Shown in pieces: positions 16,152 to 24,230 of a stretch of DNA of 51,788 bases; the stretch's first letter is position 1; every line of letters begins with the position of its first letter. The notes under the pieces are model-generated. The model was given only the letters and a program-made list of their open reading frames with translations. It did not search any database and had not been told where the DNA came from. Both the position numbers and the translations under genes were made by a program. The stretch covers positions 1 to 51,788 of the forward strand of contig JAFAVK010000105.1 in the NCBI GenBank assembly GCA_019242475.1, read 5' to 3'. The DNA comes from Acidobacteriota bacterium. Lineage in GTDB: Bacteria > Acidobacteriota > Blastocatellia > Pyrinomonadales > Pyrinomonadaceae.

Positions 16152-16952
16152 ATGACAGTCTCAACAAACGCGGGCGGCAAGCGGCCGGAGCAGTTCAGGG
16201 ACTACAAGGCGGAGGCGCGCGCGTGCGTCAAAGAGTTCTACCGGCTCAACCACACGCAACAGACCCTGGAGACGGTGCTCGGGAAGAAGCGGCGGTACCT
16301 CACGCTCGACCGGGCCGAGATGGGCGTGTGGGAGGCGATGGAGCATTTGAACGCGCTCGTGGACGACAGCGACCCGGACATCGACGTGCCGCAGATCGAG
16401 CACAACCTCCAGACCGCCGAGTCGATCCGCGCCGCCGGCCACCCGCGCTGGTTCGTCCTCGCCGGCCTCATCCACGACCTCGGCAAGGTGCTCTGCCTCT
16501 TCGGCGAGCCGCAGTGGGCCGTCGTCGGCGACACCTTCCCCGTCGGCTGCCGGTTCGACGAGCGCGTCGTCTACCACGAGTTCTTCGCCGACAACCCCGA
16601 CGCACTGCACCCTCTCTACCGGACGCCCTGCGGCGTCTACGAGGAGGGCTGCGGGCTCGACCAGGTTCACTTCTCCTGGGGGCACGACGAGTACCTCTAC
16701 CACGTCGTCAAGGACTACCTGCCCGAAGAGGCCCTCTACATGATCCGCTACCACTCGGCCTACGCCGTCCACCGCGAGCGCGCCTACGGGCACCTCATGA
16801 GCGACCGCGACCGAGAGATGTTCCGCTGGGTGCGCGCCTTCAACCCCCACGACCTCTACTCCAAGGCGGCCGAGCGCCCGGACGTGAACGCGCTCCGCCC
16901 CTTCTACGAAGACCTCGTCGCCGAATTCTTCCCGGCCAAACTTCGCTGGTGA
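16152..16952 (+). CDS. Inositol oxygenase (myo-inositol to D-glucuronate)
   Basis: A 266-aa MIOX-family enzyme, a diiron HD-domain oxygenase that cleaves myo-inositol with O2 to D-glucuronate. Start at 16152 is chosen because GAGG lies 7 nt upstream and the longer open frame is repeat sequence. Motifs: NHTQQTLETV near the N-terminus, DVPQIEHNLQTAESIR, AGLIHDLGKVL (metal-binding HD, about residue 107), QWAVVGDTFPVGC, CGLDQVHFSWGHDEYLYHV and IRYHSAYAVHRE, all matching the eukaryotic-type MIOX core. The length is close to that of known MIOX. The uronate gene kduI lies 3 kb downstream on the other strand, consistent with a uronate route. Cytoplasmic. Confidence 0.9.
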   Translation: MTVSTNAGGKRPEQFRDYKAEARACVKEFYRLNHTQQTLETVLGKKRRYLTLDRAEMGVWEAMEHLNALVDDSDPDIDVPQIEHNLQTAESIRAAGHPRWFVLAGLIHDLGKVLCLFGEPQWAVVGDTFPVGCRFDERVVYHEFFADNPDALHPLYRTPCGVYEEGCGLDQVHFSWGHDEYLYHVVKDYLPEEALYMIRYHSAYAVHRERAYGHLMSDRDREMFRWVRAFNPHDLYSKAAERPDVNALRPFYEDLVAEFFPAKLRW

Positions 16953-16971
16953 ATCGGGCATCGTAAGCAAC

Positions 16972-18849
16972 ATGAAGAGGCAGACTTTCGTCCTCGTCGT
17001 CCTGGCCGCCGCCTCGTCGGCGGCCCTTTGCGTTCTGTGCGTGCCGGAGGTCGAAGCGGGGCGCGCGGGCGTGCGGCTCGTCACGCGCGAGGTGCCGCTC
17101 GGGCGCGTGCCGGCGGGCGAGCCGAAGGTCAGGCCCTGGGTCTCGCACGACCACAGGCACGTCGCCTTCATCGCGAAGGTCGAGGGCGGCGAGGCGGCCT
17201 ACGTGGACGGCCGCGCCGGCAAGACCTACCCGTCGATTGCCAGCGACCCCCTGAGCGAGGCGGGCACGGGCAACCCCTTCACCTTCAGCCGCGACGGGCG
17301 GCACGCGGCCTACGTCGCCCAGCTTTCGAAAGACGACCGCCCGCGCCGCGTCGTCCTGGACGGCGCGGAGGGGGCTGTCTTCGACTACGTCTGGTCGGGC
17401 GGCCTGGGCTTCAGCGAAGACGGCCGGCACTTCGCCTACACGGCCGAGCGCGGCGGCAAGCGCTTCGCCGTCGTGGACGGCGCCGAGTACGGCCCGTACG
17501 ACCGCGTCGGCACGCCGGCCTTCAGGGAGTACAAGGACAGGGGCTTCGTCTTCGCCTTCGACGCGACGCGCGGCGGGCGGCAACTGTTCGTCGTCAACGG
17601 CCAGGAGTACGCGGCCGACGACGTGAAGGGGCGCGAGCTGTTCTTCGCCGAGCAGGCGCGCGAGCCGCGCGAGGTCGTGCGCGAAGGCAAGCACTGGGTC
17701 GTGTGGGAGGGGCACGAGGTCGGGCCTTTCGACGACCGGATCGGGGTGACGGGGATTCACACGGCGCCGCGCGCCGACGGCGGCTCACTCGTGACGTTCG
17801 AGGGGGAGCGCGGCGGGAAGCAGATCGCGGTCGTGGACGGCGTCGTCGGCAAGCCCTACGACTACGTCGGCGAAATCTACGTGAGCAAAGGGGCCGCGCA
17901 CACGCTCTACCCCGCGCGCCGCGGCGACAACGAATCTTTCGTCGTCCTCGACGGCAAGGAGGGGCCGACCTACGAGAACGTCGATATCGACTTCGGCGGG
18001 AAGCCCTTCAGCCCCGACGGCCAACACTACGCCTACGCGGCCTTGCGCAAGACGGGCGACGAAGAAGAAAAGTTCCTCGTCGTCGCGGACGGCAAGGAGG
18101 GGAAGCCCTACGACTACGTCACGGGCGTCACCTACACGCCCGACGGCGCGCACCTCCTCTACCTCGCCTACGACCGTGCGCGCGGCAAGTCCTTCCTCGT
18201 GCGCGACGGCGAGGAGGTCGGCTCTTACAACAACGTGCCCGATACAAGCGACATCCACTTCTCCCCCGACGGCAAGCGCATGTTCTTCCGCCTGCGCAAG
18301 GAGGAGGGCGGCAAGGACGGCCTGGTCGTTGACGGCCGCGCATACTACTACGACGACATCAAGGACGCGGAGTTCAGCGAAGACGGCCGGCACTTCGTCT
18401 TCAAGGCGCAGCGCGGGCGCGGCTGGGTGATGGTCGTGGACGGCGTCGAGTCGGAGCTGTACGAGCCGGACGGCGAGAAGGGCGAGGTCGGGTGGAGCCG
18501 CGACGGCCGTCTCGCCTTAAGCCGAGAGGGCGGGCGCGTGGCCTACGTCGGGCGCAAGGGCGGGAAGGAGTTCGTCGTCCTGGACGGCGCGGCGGGCGCC
18601 TCTTACGACTCGGTCGCCAACCTCGACTTCACGCCGGACGGCCGGCACGCCGTCTACACGGCGCGGCGCGCGGGCAAGTCGCTCCTGGTCGTGGACGGCG
18701 CCGAGAGCCGCGAGTACGACGCCTTCCTCCCCGCCAGCCAGTATGAGTCCGAAGGGCACCTCAACGTCGAAGGCCCCAACACCCTCAGCATCCTCGCGCG
18801 CCGCGGGGCGGAGCTACTGCGCGTCGAGATCGAGATCGCCGAAGGTTGA
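16972..18849 (+). CDS. Secreted WD40/PD40-like beta-propeller protein
   Basis: A 625-aa protein with signal peptide (1-29, ending VEAG). The rest is at least ten copies of a unit of 40-50 residues that reads like VVDGxxGxxYDxVxxxxFSPDGRHxAYxAxRGGK, e.g. FSRDGRHAAYVAQ, FSEDGRHFAYTAERGGKRF, FSPDGQHYAYAAL, FTPDGRHAVYTARRAGKS. The SPDGRH part is the PD40/TolB-type blade; the inserted VVDG-x-YD segment is distinctive. Probably two stacked propellers or one large one, in the periplasm or on the surface. No catalytic motif is seen, so a binding or scaffold role is more likely. It starts 19 nt after the inositol oxygenase gene. Confidence 0.75.
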   Translation: MKRQTFVLVVLAAASSAALCVLCVPEVEAGRAGVRLVTREVPLGRVPAGEPKVRPWVSHDHRHVAFIAKVEGGEAAYVDGRAGKTYPSIASDPLSEAGTGNPFTFSRDGRHAAYVAQLSKDDRPRRVVLDGAEGAVFDYVWSGGLGFSEDGRHFAYTAERGGKRFAVVDGAEYGPYDRVGTPAFREYKDRGFVFAFDATRGGRQLFVVNGQEYAADDVKGRELFFAEQAREPREVVREGKHWVVWEGHEVGPFDDRIGVTGIHTAPRADGGSLVTFEGERGGKQIAVVDGVVGKPYDYVGEIYVSKGAAHTLYPARRGDNESFVVLDGKEGPTYENVDIDFGGKPFSPDGQHYAYAALRKTGDEEEKFLVVADGKEGKPYDYVTGVTYTPDGAHLLYLAYDRARGKSFLVRDGEEVGSYNNVPDTSDIHFSPDGKRMFFRLRKEEGGKDGLVVDGRAYYYDDIKDAEFSEDGRHFVFKAQRGRGWVMVVDGVESELYEPDGEKGEVGWSRDGRLALSREGGRVAYVGRKGGKEFVVLDGAAGASYDSVANLDFTPDGRHAVYTARRAGKSLLVVDGAESREYDAFLPASQYESEGHLNVEGPNTLSILARRGAELLRVEIEIAEG

Positions 18850-18881
18850 AGGGCTCTCGGCTCAGACGTATCTCAAAGATT

Positions 18882-18967
18882 TTCACCACAGAGACACAGA
18901 GGCACAGCTCAGGCACAGCTTCATCTTTAGTCCTCTTCAAGCTGTGCCTCCGTGCCTCTGTGGTGAA
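18882..18967. repeat. Inverted repeat of the CCACAGAGACACAGAGGCACAG family
   Basis: Arms 18882-18909 and 18940-18967 match at 26 of 28 positions, with a 30-nt loop. It lies between two convergent genes and directly abuts the TAA stop of the membrane protein gene on the minus strand, so it may end transcription from both sides. Confidence 0.8.
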
Positions 18968-19708
18968 TTACTTCTCCTTGTGCGCGTGGCTGATCCAGGT
19001 GAAGATCATGACCCAGAGCGTCAGCGCGAGCGTGAAGAGCGGGAACTGCAAAGGCAGCGGCAGGCAGTAGACGAGCAGGACGACGGGGAGCCAGAACCCG
19101 AGCCCGCTCACGACCGAGGGCAGAACCTTCCGCGTGTAGAAGTCGAGGCTCAGCACGCGCGGCATCCCCGAGCGTTGGTAGCCCGCGTGCCTCCACTCGA
19201 AGACGACGACCGTGAGCGGGATGGTGACGAACGGCGTGAAGACGAACTGGTCGAACGCGGCCTTCTTGAGCACGGTAAAGAGATCGACGCCGGGGCCGAA
19301 GGCGAGCGCCTGCGCGCGGTAGAGCGCGTCCACCACCATCGCCATCAAGCCCCAGAAGCAGACGCCGAACGCCAGGCTGCCCAGATTCTCGCGCCTGACC
19401 CGGCCGCGCTGAAAGACGGCGACCGCCAGAAGCTCCGGCAGCAGCCCGCCCGCCAGCACGCCCGCGACGAGCGAGAACAAATAGCCGCCCCCGCGCTTGA
19501 ACTCCGCGAGGCGCTCAAGCCACGCGCGCGCCGGCTCCCAGAAATAGTATGCGAGGACGACCGACACGACGGCCGCCTGGATGACCAGCGCCGGGACGAG
19601 GTTCGCGCGCGCGGCGCGCAGGCCGACGGCGAGCGGCCGCTCCCTCTCTTTCGTCACCTGAGCCCCGCCCGCGTCCGACGCTACGACACTACGACTTTCA
19701 ACGGTCAT
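18968..19708 (-). CDS. Mpv17/PMP22-like integral membrane protein
   Basis: A 246-aa protein with about five hydrophobic segments. The C-terminal half follows the Mpv17/PMP22 pattern: FDQFVFTPFVTIPL (DQ followed by P), then LPSVVSGLGFWLPV, YCLPLPLQFPLF and LWVMIFTWIS, equivalent to the family's DQ, W-P, F-x-x-P-x-x-x-R/Q and W-x-x-x-L-S landmarks. In eukaryotes the family forms channels of peroxisomes and mitochondria; bacterial members have little functional work. The ATG shares a base with the kduI stop (TGATG), so the two genes are translationally coupled. I judge the family from these motifs only. Confidence 0.55.
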   Translation of the reverse strand: MTVESRSVVASDAGGAQVTKERERPLAVGLRAARANLVPALVIQAAVVSVVLAYYFWEPARAWLERLAEFKRGGGYLFSLVAGVLAGGLLPELLAVAVFQRGRVRRENLGSLAFGVCFWGLMAMVVDALYRAQALAFGPGVDLFTVLKKAAFDQFVFTPFVTIPLTVVVFEWRHAGYQRSGMPRVLSLDFYTRKVLPSVVSGLGFWLPVVLLVYCLPLPLQFPLFTLALTLWVMIFTWISHAHKEK

Positions 19709-20556
19709 CACTTCAACTGGCAGATGTCGAGGACGTTCATGTCCGTGTAGTCCAAGTTCTCGCCGCCCATCGCCCAGATGAACGAATAACTCGAAGTCCC
19801 GCACCCCATGTGGATCGACCAGGGCGGCGAGACGACGGCTTCAGAATCTCCGAGCACGAGGTGGCGCGTCCGCTCGGGCTCGCCCATGAAGTGCATCACG
19901 CGCTGCCCTTCCTTCAAATCGAAGTAGAAGTAGACCTCGCTCCGACGGTCGTGCAGGTGCGGCGGGCAGGTGTTCCACACGCTCCCGGGCTTCAGGAGCG
20001 TGACGCCGAGCAGGAGTTGCGAGGACTTGCAGACGGCCGGGACGACGTACTGGTAGATCGTCCGCTCGTTCGAGGTCTCTTGAGAACCGAGGTTCAAAGG
20101 CACCGCCTTCTCGACCGAGACGTGCACCACCTCGAAGCGCGCGTGCGCCGGCGTCGAGGCGAGGTAGAACTTTGCGGGGCTCCCCGCGTCGGCCGACTCG
20201 AACGAGACCTCCGAGCTGCCCATCGGGATATAAAGACAGTCCTTCGGCGCCAGCTCGTACCGCTCGCCGTCCACCGTCACAGCCCCCTCCCCCGCGCCGA
20301 CGTTGACCGCGCCCAGCTCACGCCGCTCAAGGAACGGTTTATCTTTTGCCGACGCGGGCTCCTGTTGAACCGGAAGCCGAAGCGGTTCGCCCGACGGCGA
20401 GGCGCCGCCGATGACGAAGCGCTCGTAGTGCAGGTAGTTGAGGCGCAGCTCGCCCTCGGCGAACAGTTCGGGGACGTGGTAGCGGTCTCTCAGCTCCTCG
20501 TTCGTCGCGCCCTCGACCGAGCCCGGGTGCGTCGCGTAGTAGGTCTTGCGAAACAT
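19708..20556 (-). CDS. kduI: 5-dehydro-4-deoxy-D-glucuronate isomerase (KduI)
   Basis: A 282-aa protein matching KduI along its length. KduI is a zinc cupin that converts 4-deoxy-L-threo-5-hexosulose uronate to 3-deoxy-D-glycero-2,5-hexodiulosonate in pectin/uronate breakdown. Recognisable blocks: FLERRELGAVNVGAGEGAV, SPAKFYLASTPAHARFE, SNERTIYQYVVPAV, the metal site CPPHLHDRRSEVYFYFDL (about 192-209) and VVSPPWSIHMGCGTSSYSFI. ATG at 20556 is chosen for the GGAGGAC ribosome binding site. It is co-transcribed with the Mpv17-like gene. With the nearby inositol oxygenase it suggests uronate use; kduD is not in the window. Confidence 0.93.
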   Translation of the reverse strand: MFRKTYYATHPGSVEGATNEELRDRYHVPELFAEGELRLNYLHYERFVIGGASPSGEPLRLPVQQEPASAKDKPFLERRELGAVNVGAGEGAVTVDGERYELAPKDCLYIPMGSSEVSFESADAGSPAKFYLASTPAHARFEVVHVSVEKAVPLNLGSQETSNERTIYQYVVPAVCKSSQLLLGVTLLKPGSVWNTCPPHLHDRRSEVYFYFDLKEGQRVMHFMGEPERTRHLVLGDSEAVVSPPWSIHMGCGTSSYSFIWAMGGENLDYTDMNVLDICQLK

Positions 20557-20638
20557 CAAAGTCCTCCCTCCTTCGGTTTGCAGGACAAGCATAGCTCACA
20601 CGGCGCGCCGGCCGCGACAGCGCGCGCGCCGCCGAAGA

Positions 20639-20693
20639 TTTAACCGCGATTTAATCGACCCTTAACAGCCGCGTAGCCGGCGCCCTCTAGGAT
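20639..20693 (+). promoter_or_regulatory. Three-unit Pho box with -10 hexamer
   Basis: TTTAACCG (20639), TTTAATCG (20650) and CTTAACAG (20661) repeat at exact 11-bp spacing, matching the cyanobacterial-type PyTTAAPyPyT Pho box. TAGGAT at 20688-20693 is 20 nt after the last unit, giving about 17 nt if the last repeat overlaps the -35. It points toward the FAD monooxygenase gene. Confidence 0.5.
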
Positions 20694-20739
20694 GAGAGTC
20701 CCCGCCTAACACCCCGCCTATCTTGTTGCTGTGCAAAAG

Positions 20740-20768
20740 AGGTGAGAGGTCTCCCCGGCCTCTCACCT
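20740..20768 (+). terminator. Stem-loop in the leader of the monooxygenase gene
   Basis: AGGTGAGAGG (20740-20749) and CCTCTCACCT (20759-20768) form a perfect 10-bp stem with a 9-nt loop, with no T run. It lies between the Pho-box promoter and the leaderless-type box at 20798, so it may attenuate the longer transcript. Confidence 0.5.
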
Positions 20769-20797
20769 CATCCGACCGAGCGCGGCCGGCCCTGTGT

Positions 20798-20803
20798 TAG
20801 ACT
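20798..20803 (+). promoter_or_regulatory. TANNNT -10 box for a leaderless transcript
   Basis: TAGACT ends 7 nt before the ATG of the monooxygenase gene, which has no ribosome binding site. Transcription would start at or next to the A of the ATG. Confidence 0.45.
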
Positions 20804-20810
20804 CCGGCCC

Positions 20811-22382
20811 ATGGGGGCGACAATCAAGACGGACGTTGTTATCGTCGGGGCCGGGCCGACGGGTCTTTCCCTGGCGTGCCAGCTCGTCAGGCACGGCGTC
20901 GGTTTCGTCGTCGTCGAGAAGAACGAAGGCGTGACGCCCTACTCGAAGGCCATCGGCGTCCACGCGCGCACGCTGGAGATTTACGAGCAGTTGGGACTGG
21001 CGCGCGAGGCCGTCGAACGGGGCACGGTCGCCGGGAAGGTGCGCCTGCTCTCGGGCGGCGAGGTGCGCGGCGAGTTCGACCTCTCGGAGGTCGGCGAGGG
21101 TTTGAGCCCGTACCCCTACGTGCTCATGCTCGAACAGAGCAAGAACGAGCGCCTGCTCTACGGCTATCTGAAGAGTCACGGCCGGGACGTTCTCTGGAAC
21201 ACCGCGCTCGAAAGCTTCTCGCAGACCGAAGAGGGCGTCACGGCCTTTGTGAAGACGGCCGACGGCGAGTCACAGACCGTCGAAGCCCGCTACCTCGTCG
21301 GCTGCGACGGCGCGAAGAGCCCCGTCCGGCACGCGCTCGGGCTCGCCTTCGAGGGGAGCACGTTCGAGCGCACCTTCTACGTCGCCGACGCGCAGGTCGA
21401 TTGGCGGTTCGCGCACGACGCCCTCACCGTCTCGCTCTCGAAGGAGACGTTCGTCGTCTTCTTCCCGCTCAAGGGCGAGCGGCGCTACCGCGTCGTCGGT
21501 GTCTTCCCCGAAGAGTTTGCGAAGGACGAGGGCGAAGTCCTCTACGAAGAGATCGAGGCGCGCGTCAAGGCCGAGGCCGAGATTGACTTGGACATCCACG
21601 ACGTGGAGTGGTTCTCGACCTACAAAGTCCACACGCGCCACGTCGAAAGCTTCGCGGCGGGCCGCTGCTTCCTGGCCGGTGACGCCGCGCACATCCACTC
21701 GCCCGCGGGCGCGCAGGGGATGAACACCGGGATTCAGGACGCGTACAACCTCGCCTGGAAGCTGGCGCTGGTGTTGAAGGGCTCGGCGGCCGAAGGGCTC
21801 CTCGACACTTACAACGAAGAGCGTCTGGAGAACGCGAAGAACCTCCTGCGCACGACCGACCGCATGTTCCAGCTCGCCGCCGGCCCCGAGTGGCTCCTCT
21901 CCTTCGTCCGCACGAACGTCTTCCCGGCCGTCGCCGGGTACCTCTTCAGCCTGGATTCGGTCAAGAGATTCGTCTTCCCCCTCGTCTCGCAGATCGGCAT
22001 CAACTACCGGCACGGCTCGCTCAGCCGGCACGAAGGCGACGGGGATTTTAAAGTCAAGGCGGGAGACCGCATGCCCTACTTCAAGGTCGAGGGCGAGAGC
22101 GTCTACGACAGGCTGCGCGGGCCGAAGTTTCACCTGCTCGGCTTCACGGACGAGCGGGGCGCGGTTCGTATGTCGGATGCGGGAGCGGAAGGAAAGTACG
22201 CCGATCTGGTTGACTGCCAGACCCTGCCGCTCAGCGGGCAGGCGGCGGAAGCCTTCGGCACGGACGGGCCTTTCCAGGTGCTTCTGAGGCCGGACAACTA
22301 CGTGGGACACATCTCGGCGGGGGCATCAACGGGCGGTTGGGAAGCTTACCTCGACGACCTGTGCAGACCCTCGGGCCGTTAA
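20811..22382 (+). CDS. FAD-dependent aromatic-type monooxygenase (group A flavoprotein hydroxylase)
   Basis: A 523-aa protein of the FAD_binding_3 family (PheA/MhpA/polyketide hydroxylase type). Rossmann motif VGAGPTGLSLACQL (about 12-25); DG motif YLVGCDGAKSPVRHALG (about 160-176); GD motif FLAGDAAHIHSPAGAQGMN (about 287-305) for FAD binding; then INTGIQDAYNLAWKLAL-like helix. The C-terminal 120 residues look like the thioredoxin-like domain of phenol hydroxylases. It would hydroxylate an aromatic ring using NAD(P)H and O2. No ribosome binding site, but a TANNNT box 7 nt upstream suggests leaderless translation. Substrate unknown. Confidence 0.85.
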   Translation: MGATIKTDVVIVGAGPTGLSLACQLVRHGVGFVVVEKNEGVTPYSKAIGVHARTLEIYEQLGLAREAVERGTVAGKVRLLSGGEVRGEFDLSEVGEGLSPYPYVLMLEQSKNERLLYGYLKSHGRDVLWNTALESFSQTEEGVTAFVKTADGESQTVEARYLVGCDGAKSPVRHALGLAFEGSTFERTFYVADAQVDWRFAHDALTVSLSKETFVVFFPLKGERRYRVVGVFPEEFAKDEGEVLYEEIEARVKAEAEIDLDIHDVEWFSTYKVHTRHVESFAAGRCFLAGDAAHIHSPAGAQGMNTGIQDAYNLAWKLALVLKGSAAEGLLDTYNEERLENAKNLLRTTDRMFQLAAGPEWLLSFVRTNVFPAVAGYLFSLDSVKRFVFPLVSQIGINYRHGSLSRHEGDGDFKVKAGDRMPYFKVEGESVYDRLRGPKFHLLGFTDERGAVRMSDAGAEGKYADLVDCQTLPLSGQAAEAFGTDGPFQVLLRPDNYVGHISAGASTGGWEAYLDDLCRPSGR

Positions 22383-22391
22383 GAGAACGAC

Positions 22392-22613
22392 TCAGCGCCG
22401 TCCCGACGCCGCGGACTCGCCGCGCGGCGAATCGCCAGCCTCGCCCCGCCTGGCGCGGCCGCGCCGCCGGTACTCCGCGCCCAGGCGCCGCAGGGTCGAA
22501 TGCACCTCCAACACGACCTCTGCGCGCCCGCTCGCGTCGAGCGGCGCCTCGCCTTCCTTGTCGGCGAGCACGGCGGCCGCGACCTCGCTGCTCAGTTCGT
22601 GTGCGATTGACAT
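22392..22613 (-). CDS. Small protein of unknown function (73 aa)
   Basis: A 73-aa protein with an amphipathic N-terminal half (MSIAHELSSEVAAAVLADKE, then VVLEVHSTLRRLGAEYRRRG) and a disordered basic tail. Upstream on the minus strand is a GAGAGGAG ribosome binding site about 12 nt away and, further up, a TATCAT box 10 nt from a tandem GTTAAC/GTTACC array. I do not recognise a family. Coding-like helical content and upstream signals favour a real gene over a shadow. It converges on the monooxygenase gene. Confidence 0.5.
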   Translation of the reverse strand: MSIAHELSSEVAAAVLADKEGEAPLDASGRAEVVLEVHSTLRRLGAEYRRRGRARRGEAGDSPRGESAASGRR

Positions 22614-22673
22614 AAGGGGGGCGAACTCCTCTCCCGACTGTTCGGACGGCCAAGCGACTTGTTCGGAGGGTGC

Positions 22674-22717
22674 ATGATACGACGCGCGTGTTAACGCAGT
22701 GTTACCGCAGTGTTACC
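22674..22717 (-). promoter_or_regulatory. Three-unit 11-bp array (GTTAAC/GTTACC), possible Pho box
   Basis: GTTAACGC, GTTACCGC and GTTACCAT start at 22690, 22701 and 22712, exactly 11 bp apart. A TATCAT -10-like word (reading leftward, 22679-22674) sits 10 nt beyond the array, toward the small leftward gene. Orientation is uncertain because GTTAAC is palindromic. Confidence 0.4.
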
Positions 22718-22884
22718 ATCCGGCCTTTTCGTCTGCCCGGCGTTCGAGGCGCGAGGAACTCTCCGCGCAGTTGCGCGCCATCGAGGGCGGGGCGGGGCTG
22801 CACCTCGACGCGGAAGGCGTCCTGCGCTTCTTCAGACAAGCGCGCCCCGGTGACTTCGAAGCCCCGGAGCCTTCGGCCTTTTAA
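22699..22884 (+). pseudogene. Coding-like remnant or short ORF of unknown function
   Basis: The frame ending at 22884 reads RREELSAQLRAIEGGAGLHLDAEGVLRFFRQARPGDFEAPEP, with codon use like a real gene, but the first 14 codons (starting inside the operator array) look non-coding and there is no ribosome binding site. It may be the tail of a decayed gene or a very small gene. Low confidence. Confidence 0.25.
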
Positions 22885-22906
22885 TGCCGGCAATGGCCCT
22901 CCGAGA

Positions 22907-22961
22907 ATTAACCAAGATTTGATGAGCCCTTCACTCTGATTTAACCCGCCGACCTTAATCT
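22907..22961 (+). promoter_or_regulatory. Four-unit Pho box upstream of pstS
   Basis: ATTAAC (22907), TTTGAT (22918), CTTCAC (22929) and TTTAAC (22940) lie at exact 11-bp steps. A TAATCT word at 22956-22961 is 8 nt past the last 8-bp unit and could be the -10. The position, 160-215 bp before the first gene of a pst operon that also encodes an OmpR-type regulator, supports phosphate-starvation control. Confidence 0.6.
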
Positions 22962-23029
22962 CCTCCTTTGCCACACCGGACGTGTACCAACCCAATCAAC
23001 GGAGCCGCACGCGCGCGAAGGCGCGCATT

Positions 23030-23070
23030 GTTAACGCCGATTTAGCAGTGAGTTCAGGCGGATGTAACAC
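23030..23070 (+). promoter_or_regulatory. Second four-unit Pho-like array next to pstS
   Basis: GTTAAC (23030), TTTAGC (23041), GTTCAG (23052) and TGTAAC (23063) are again exactly 11 bp apart. No good -10 follows. It starts 123 bp after the first array, so the two arrays may act together. Confidence 0.45.
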
Positions 23071-23123
23071 TGCTCGTGCATCCTTCCTGTTTGAAAAACC
23101 CTGAAAGAGGAGTCAGAGCCCCC

Positions 23124-24218
23124 TTGAACCACACGGCCAGAGCCCTGCGCACGTCCGTCACGCTTTTCATCATCTCCGGCCTCGCCTTCGCGCTCGCCTG
23201 CAGCGGCGCGGGCGGCACTGGCACCGGCCCGGCGGGCGGCGCCGTCAGCCTGCGCGGCGCCGGCGCCTCCTTCCCCAACCCGCTCTACCAGAAGTGGCTC
23301 TCCGAGTACTCCAAGGCCCACCCCGACACCCGCATCGACTACCAGTCCATCGGCTCCGGCGGCGGCATCAAGCAGATCAAGGAGCAGACCATCGACTTCG
23401 GCGCCTCCGACGCCCCCATGAAGGACGAGGACTTGAAGGGCGCGCCCGCCGAGATCCTCCACATCCCGACCGTGCTCGGCGCCGTCGTCCTCACCTACAA
23501 CCTCGAAGGCGTCGCGCAGCCGCTCCGCTTCTCCCCCGACGTGGTCGCCGACATCTTCCTCGGCAAGGTCAAGACGTGGGACGACCCGCGCCTCAAGGCC
23601 GACAACCCGGGCGCCCGCCTCCCTTCGGCCCCCATCACGCCCGTCTACCGCTCCGACGGCAGCGGCACCTCGGCCGTCTTCACCGACTACCTCTCGAAGG
23701 TCAGCCCCGAGTGGAAGCAGCAGGTCGGGGCGGGCACCTCGCCGAAGTGGCCGGCCGGGGTCGGCGCCAAGGGCAACGAGGGCGTGACGGGCCAGGTCAA
23801 GCAGACGCCGAACACTCTGGGCTACGTCGAACTGGCCTACGCCGTCCAGAACAGGCTGCCGGTGGCCCTGATTAAGAACGCCTCGGGCAACTTCGTCGAG
23901 CCGAGCTTGGACGCCGTGACGGCCGCGGCGGCCGAGAGCCTTCCGACGACGCCGGACGACCTGCGCGTCTCGATCACCAACGCGGGCGGCGCCGCGGCTT
24001 ATCCGATTTCGAGCTACACCTACGTCCTCGCCTACAAAGACCAGAAGGACGCGGCCAAGGGCAAGGCGCTCGTGGACTTCCTCTGGTGGGGCATCCACGA
24101 CGGCGAGGGCTTTGCGAAGGACATGCAGTACGCGCCGCTGCCCGCCGACATCGTCAAGCGCGCCGAGGCCAAGATCAACTCCATCACCTCTGGCGGCAAG
24201 CCGCTGCGAGGCCAGTAA
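23124..24218 (+). CDS. pstS: Phosphate ABC transporter substrate-binding lipoprotein PstS; TTG start
   Basis: A 364-aa periplasmic phosphate-binding protein. TTG at 23124 is preferred: GAGGAG lies 11 nt before it and a compact lipoprotein signal follows with lipobox FALAC (Cys26). Phosphate-site segments are GAGASFPNPLYQKW, IDYQSIGSGGGIKQ, DFGASDAPM, IPVYRSDGSGTS-like VYRSDGSGTSAVFTDYL (about 172-188) and KGNEGVTGQVKQTPNTLGYVE. First gene of pstS-C-A-B-phoU-regulator, under two Pho-type arrays. A stem-loop directly after the gene probably lowers expression of the following genes relative to pstS. Confidence 0.95.
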   Translation: MNHTARALRTSVTLFIISGLAFALACSGAGGTGTGPAGGAVSLRGAGASFPNPLYQKWLSEYSKAHPDTRIDYQSIGSGGGIKQIKEQTIDFGASDAPMKDEDLKGAPAEILHIPTVLGAVVLTYNLEGVAQPLRFSPDVVADIFLGKVKTWDDPRLKADNPGARLPSAPITPVYRSDGSGTSAVFTDYLSKVSPEWKQQVGAGTSPKWPAGVGAKGNEGVTGQVKQTPNTLGYVELAYAVQNRLPVALIKNASGNFVEPSLDAVTAAAAESLPTTPDDLRVSITNAGGAAAYPISSYTYVLAYKDQKDAAKGKALVDFLWWGIHDGEGFAKDMQYAPLPADIVKRAEAKINSITSGGKPLRGQ

Positions 24219-24230
24219 TAAGATATTGAG

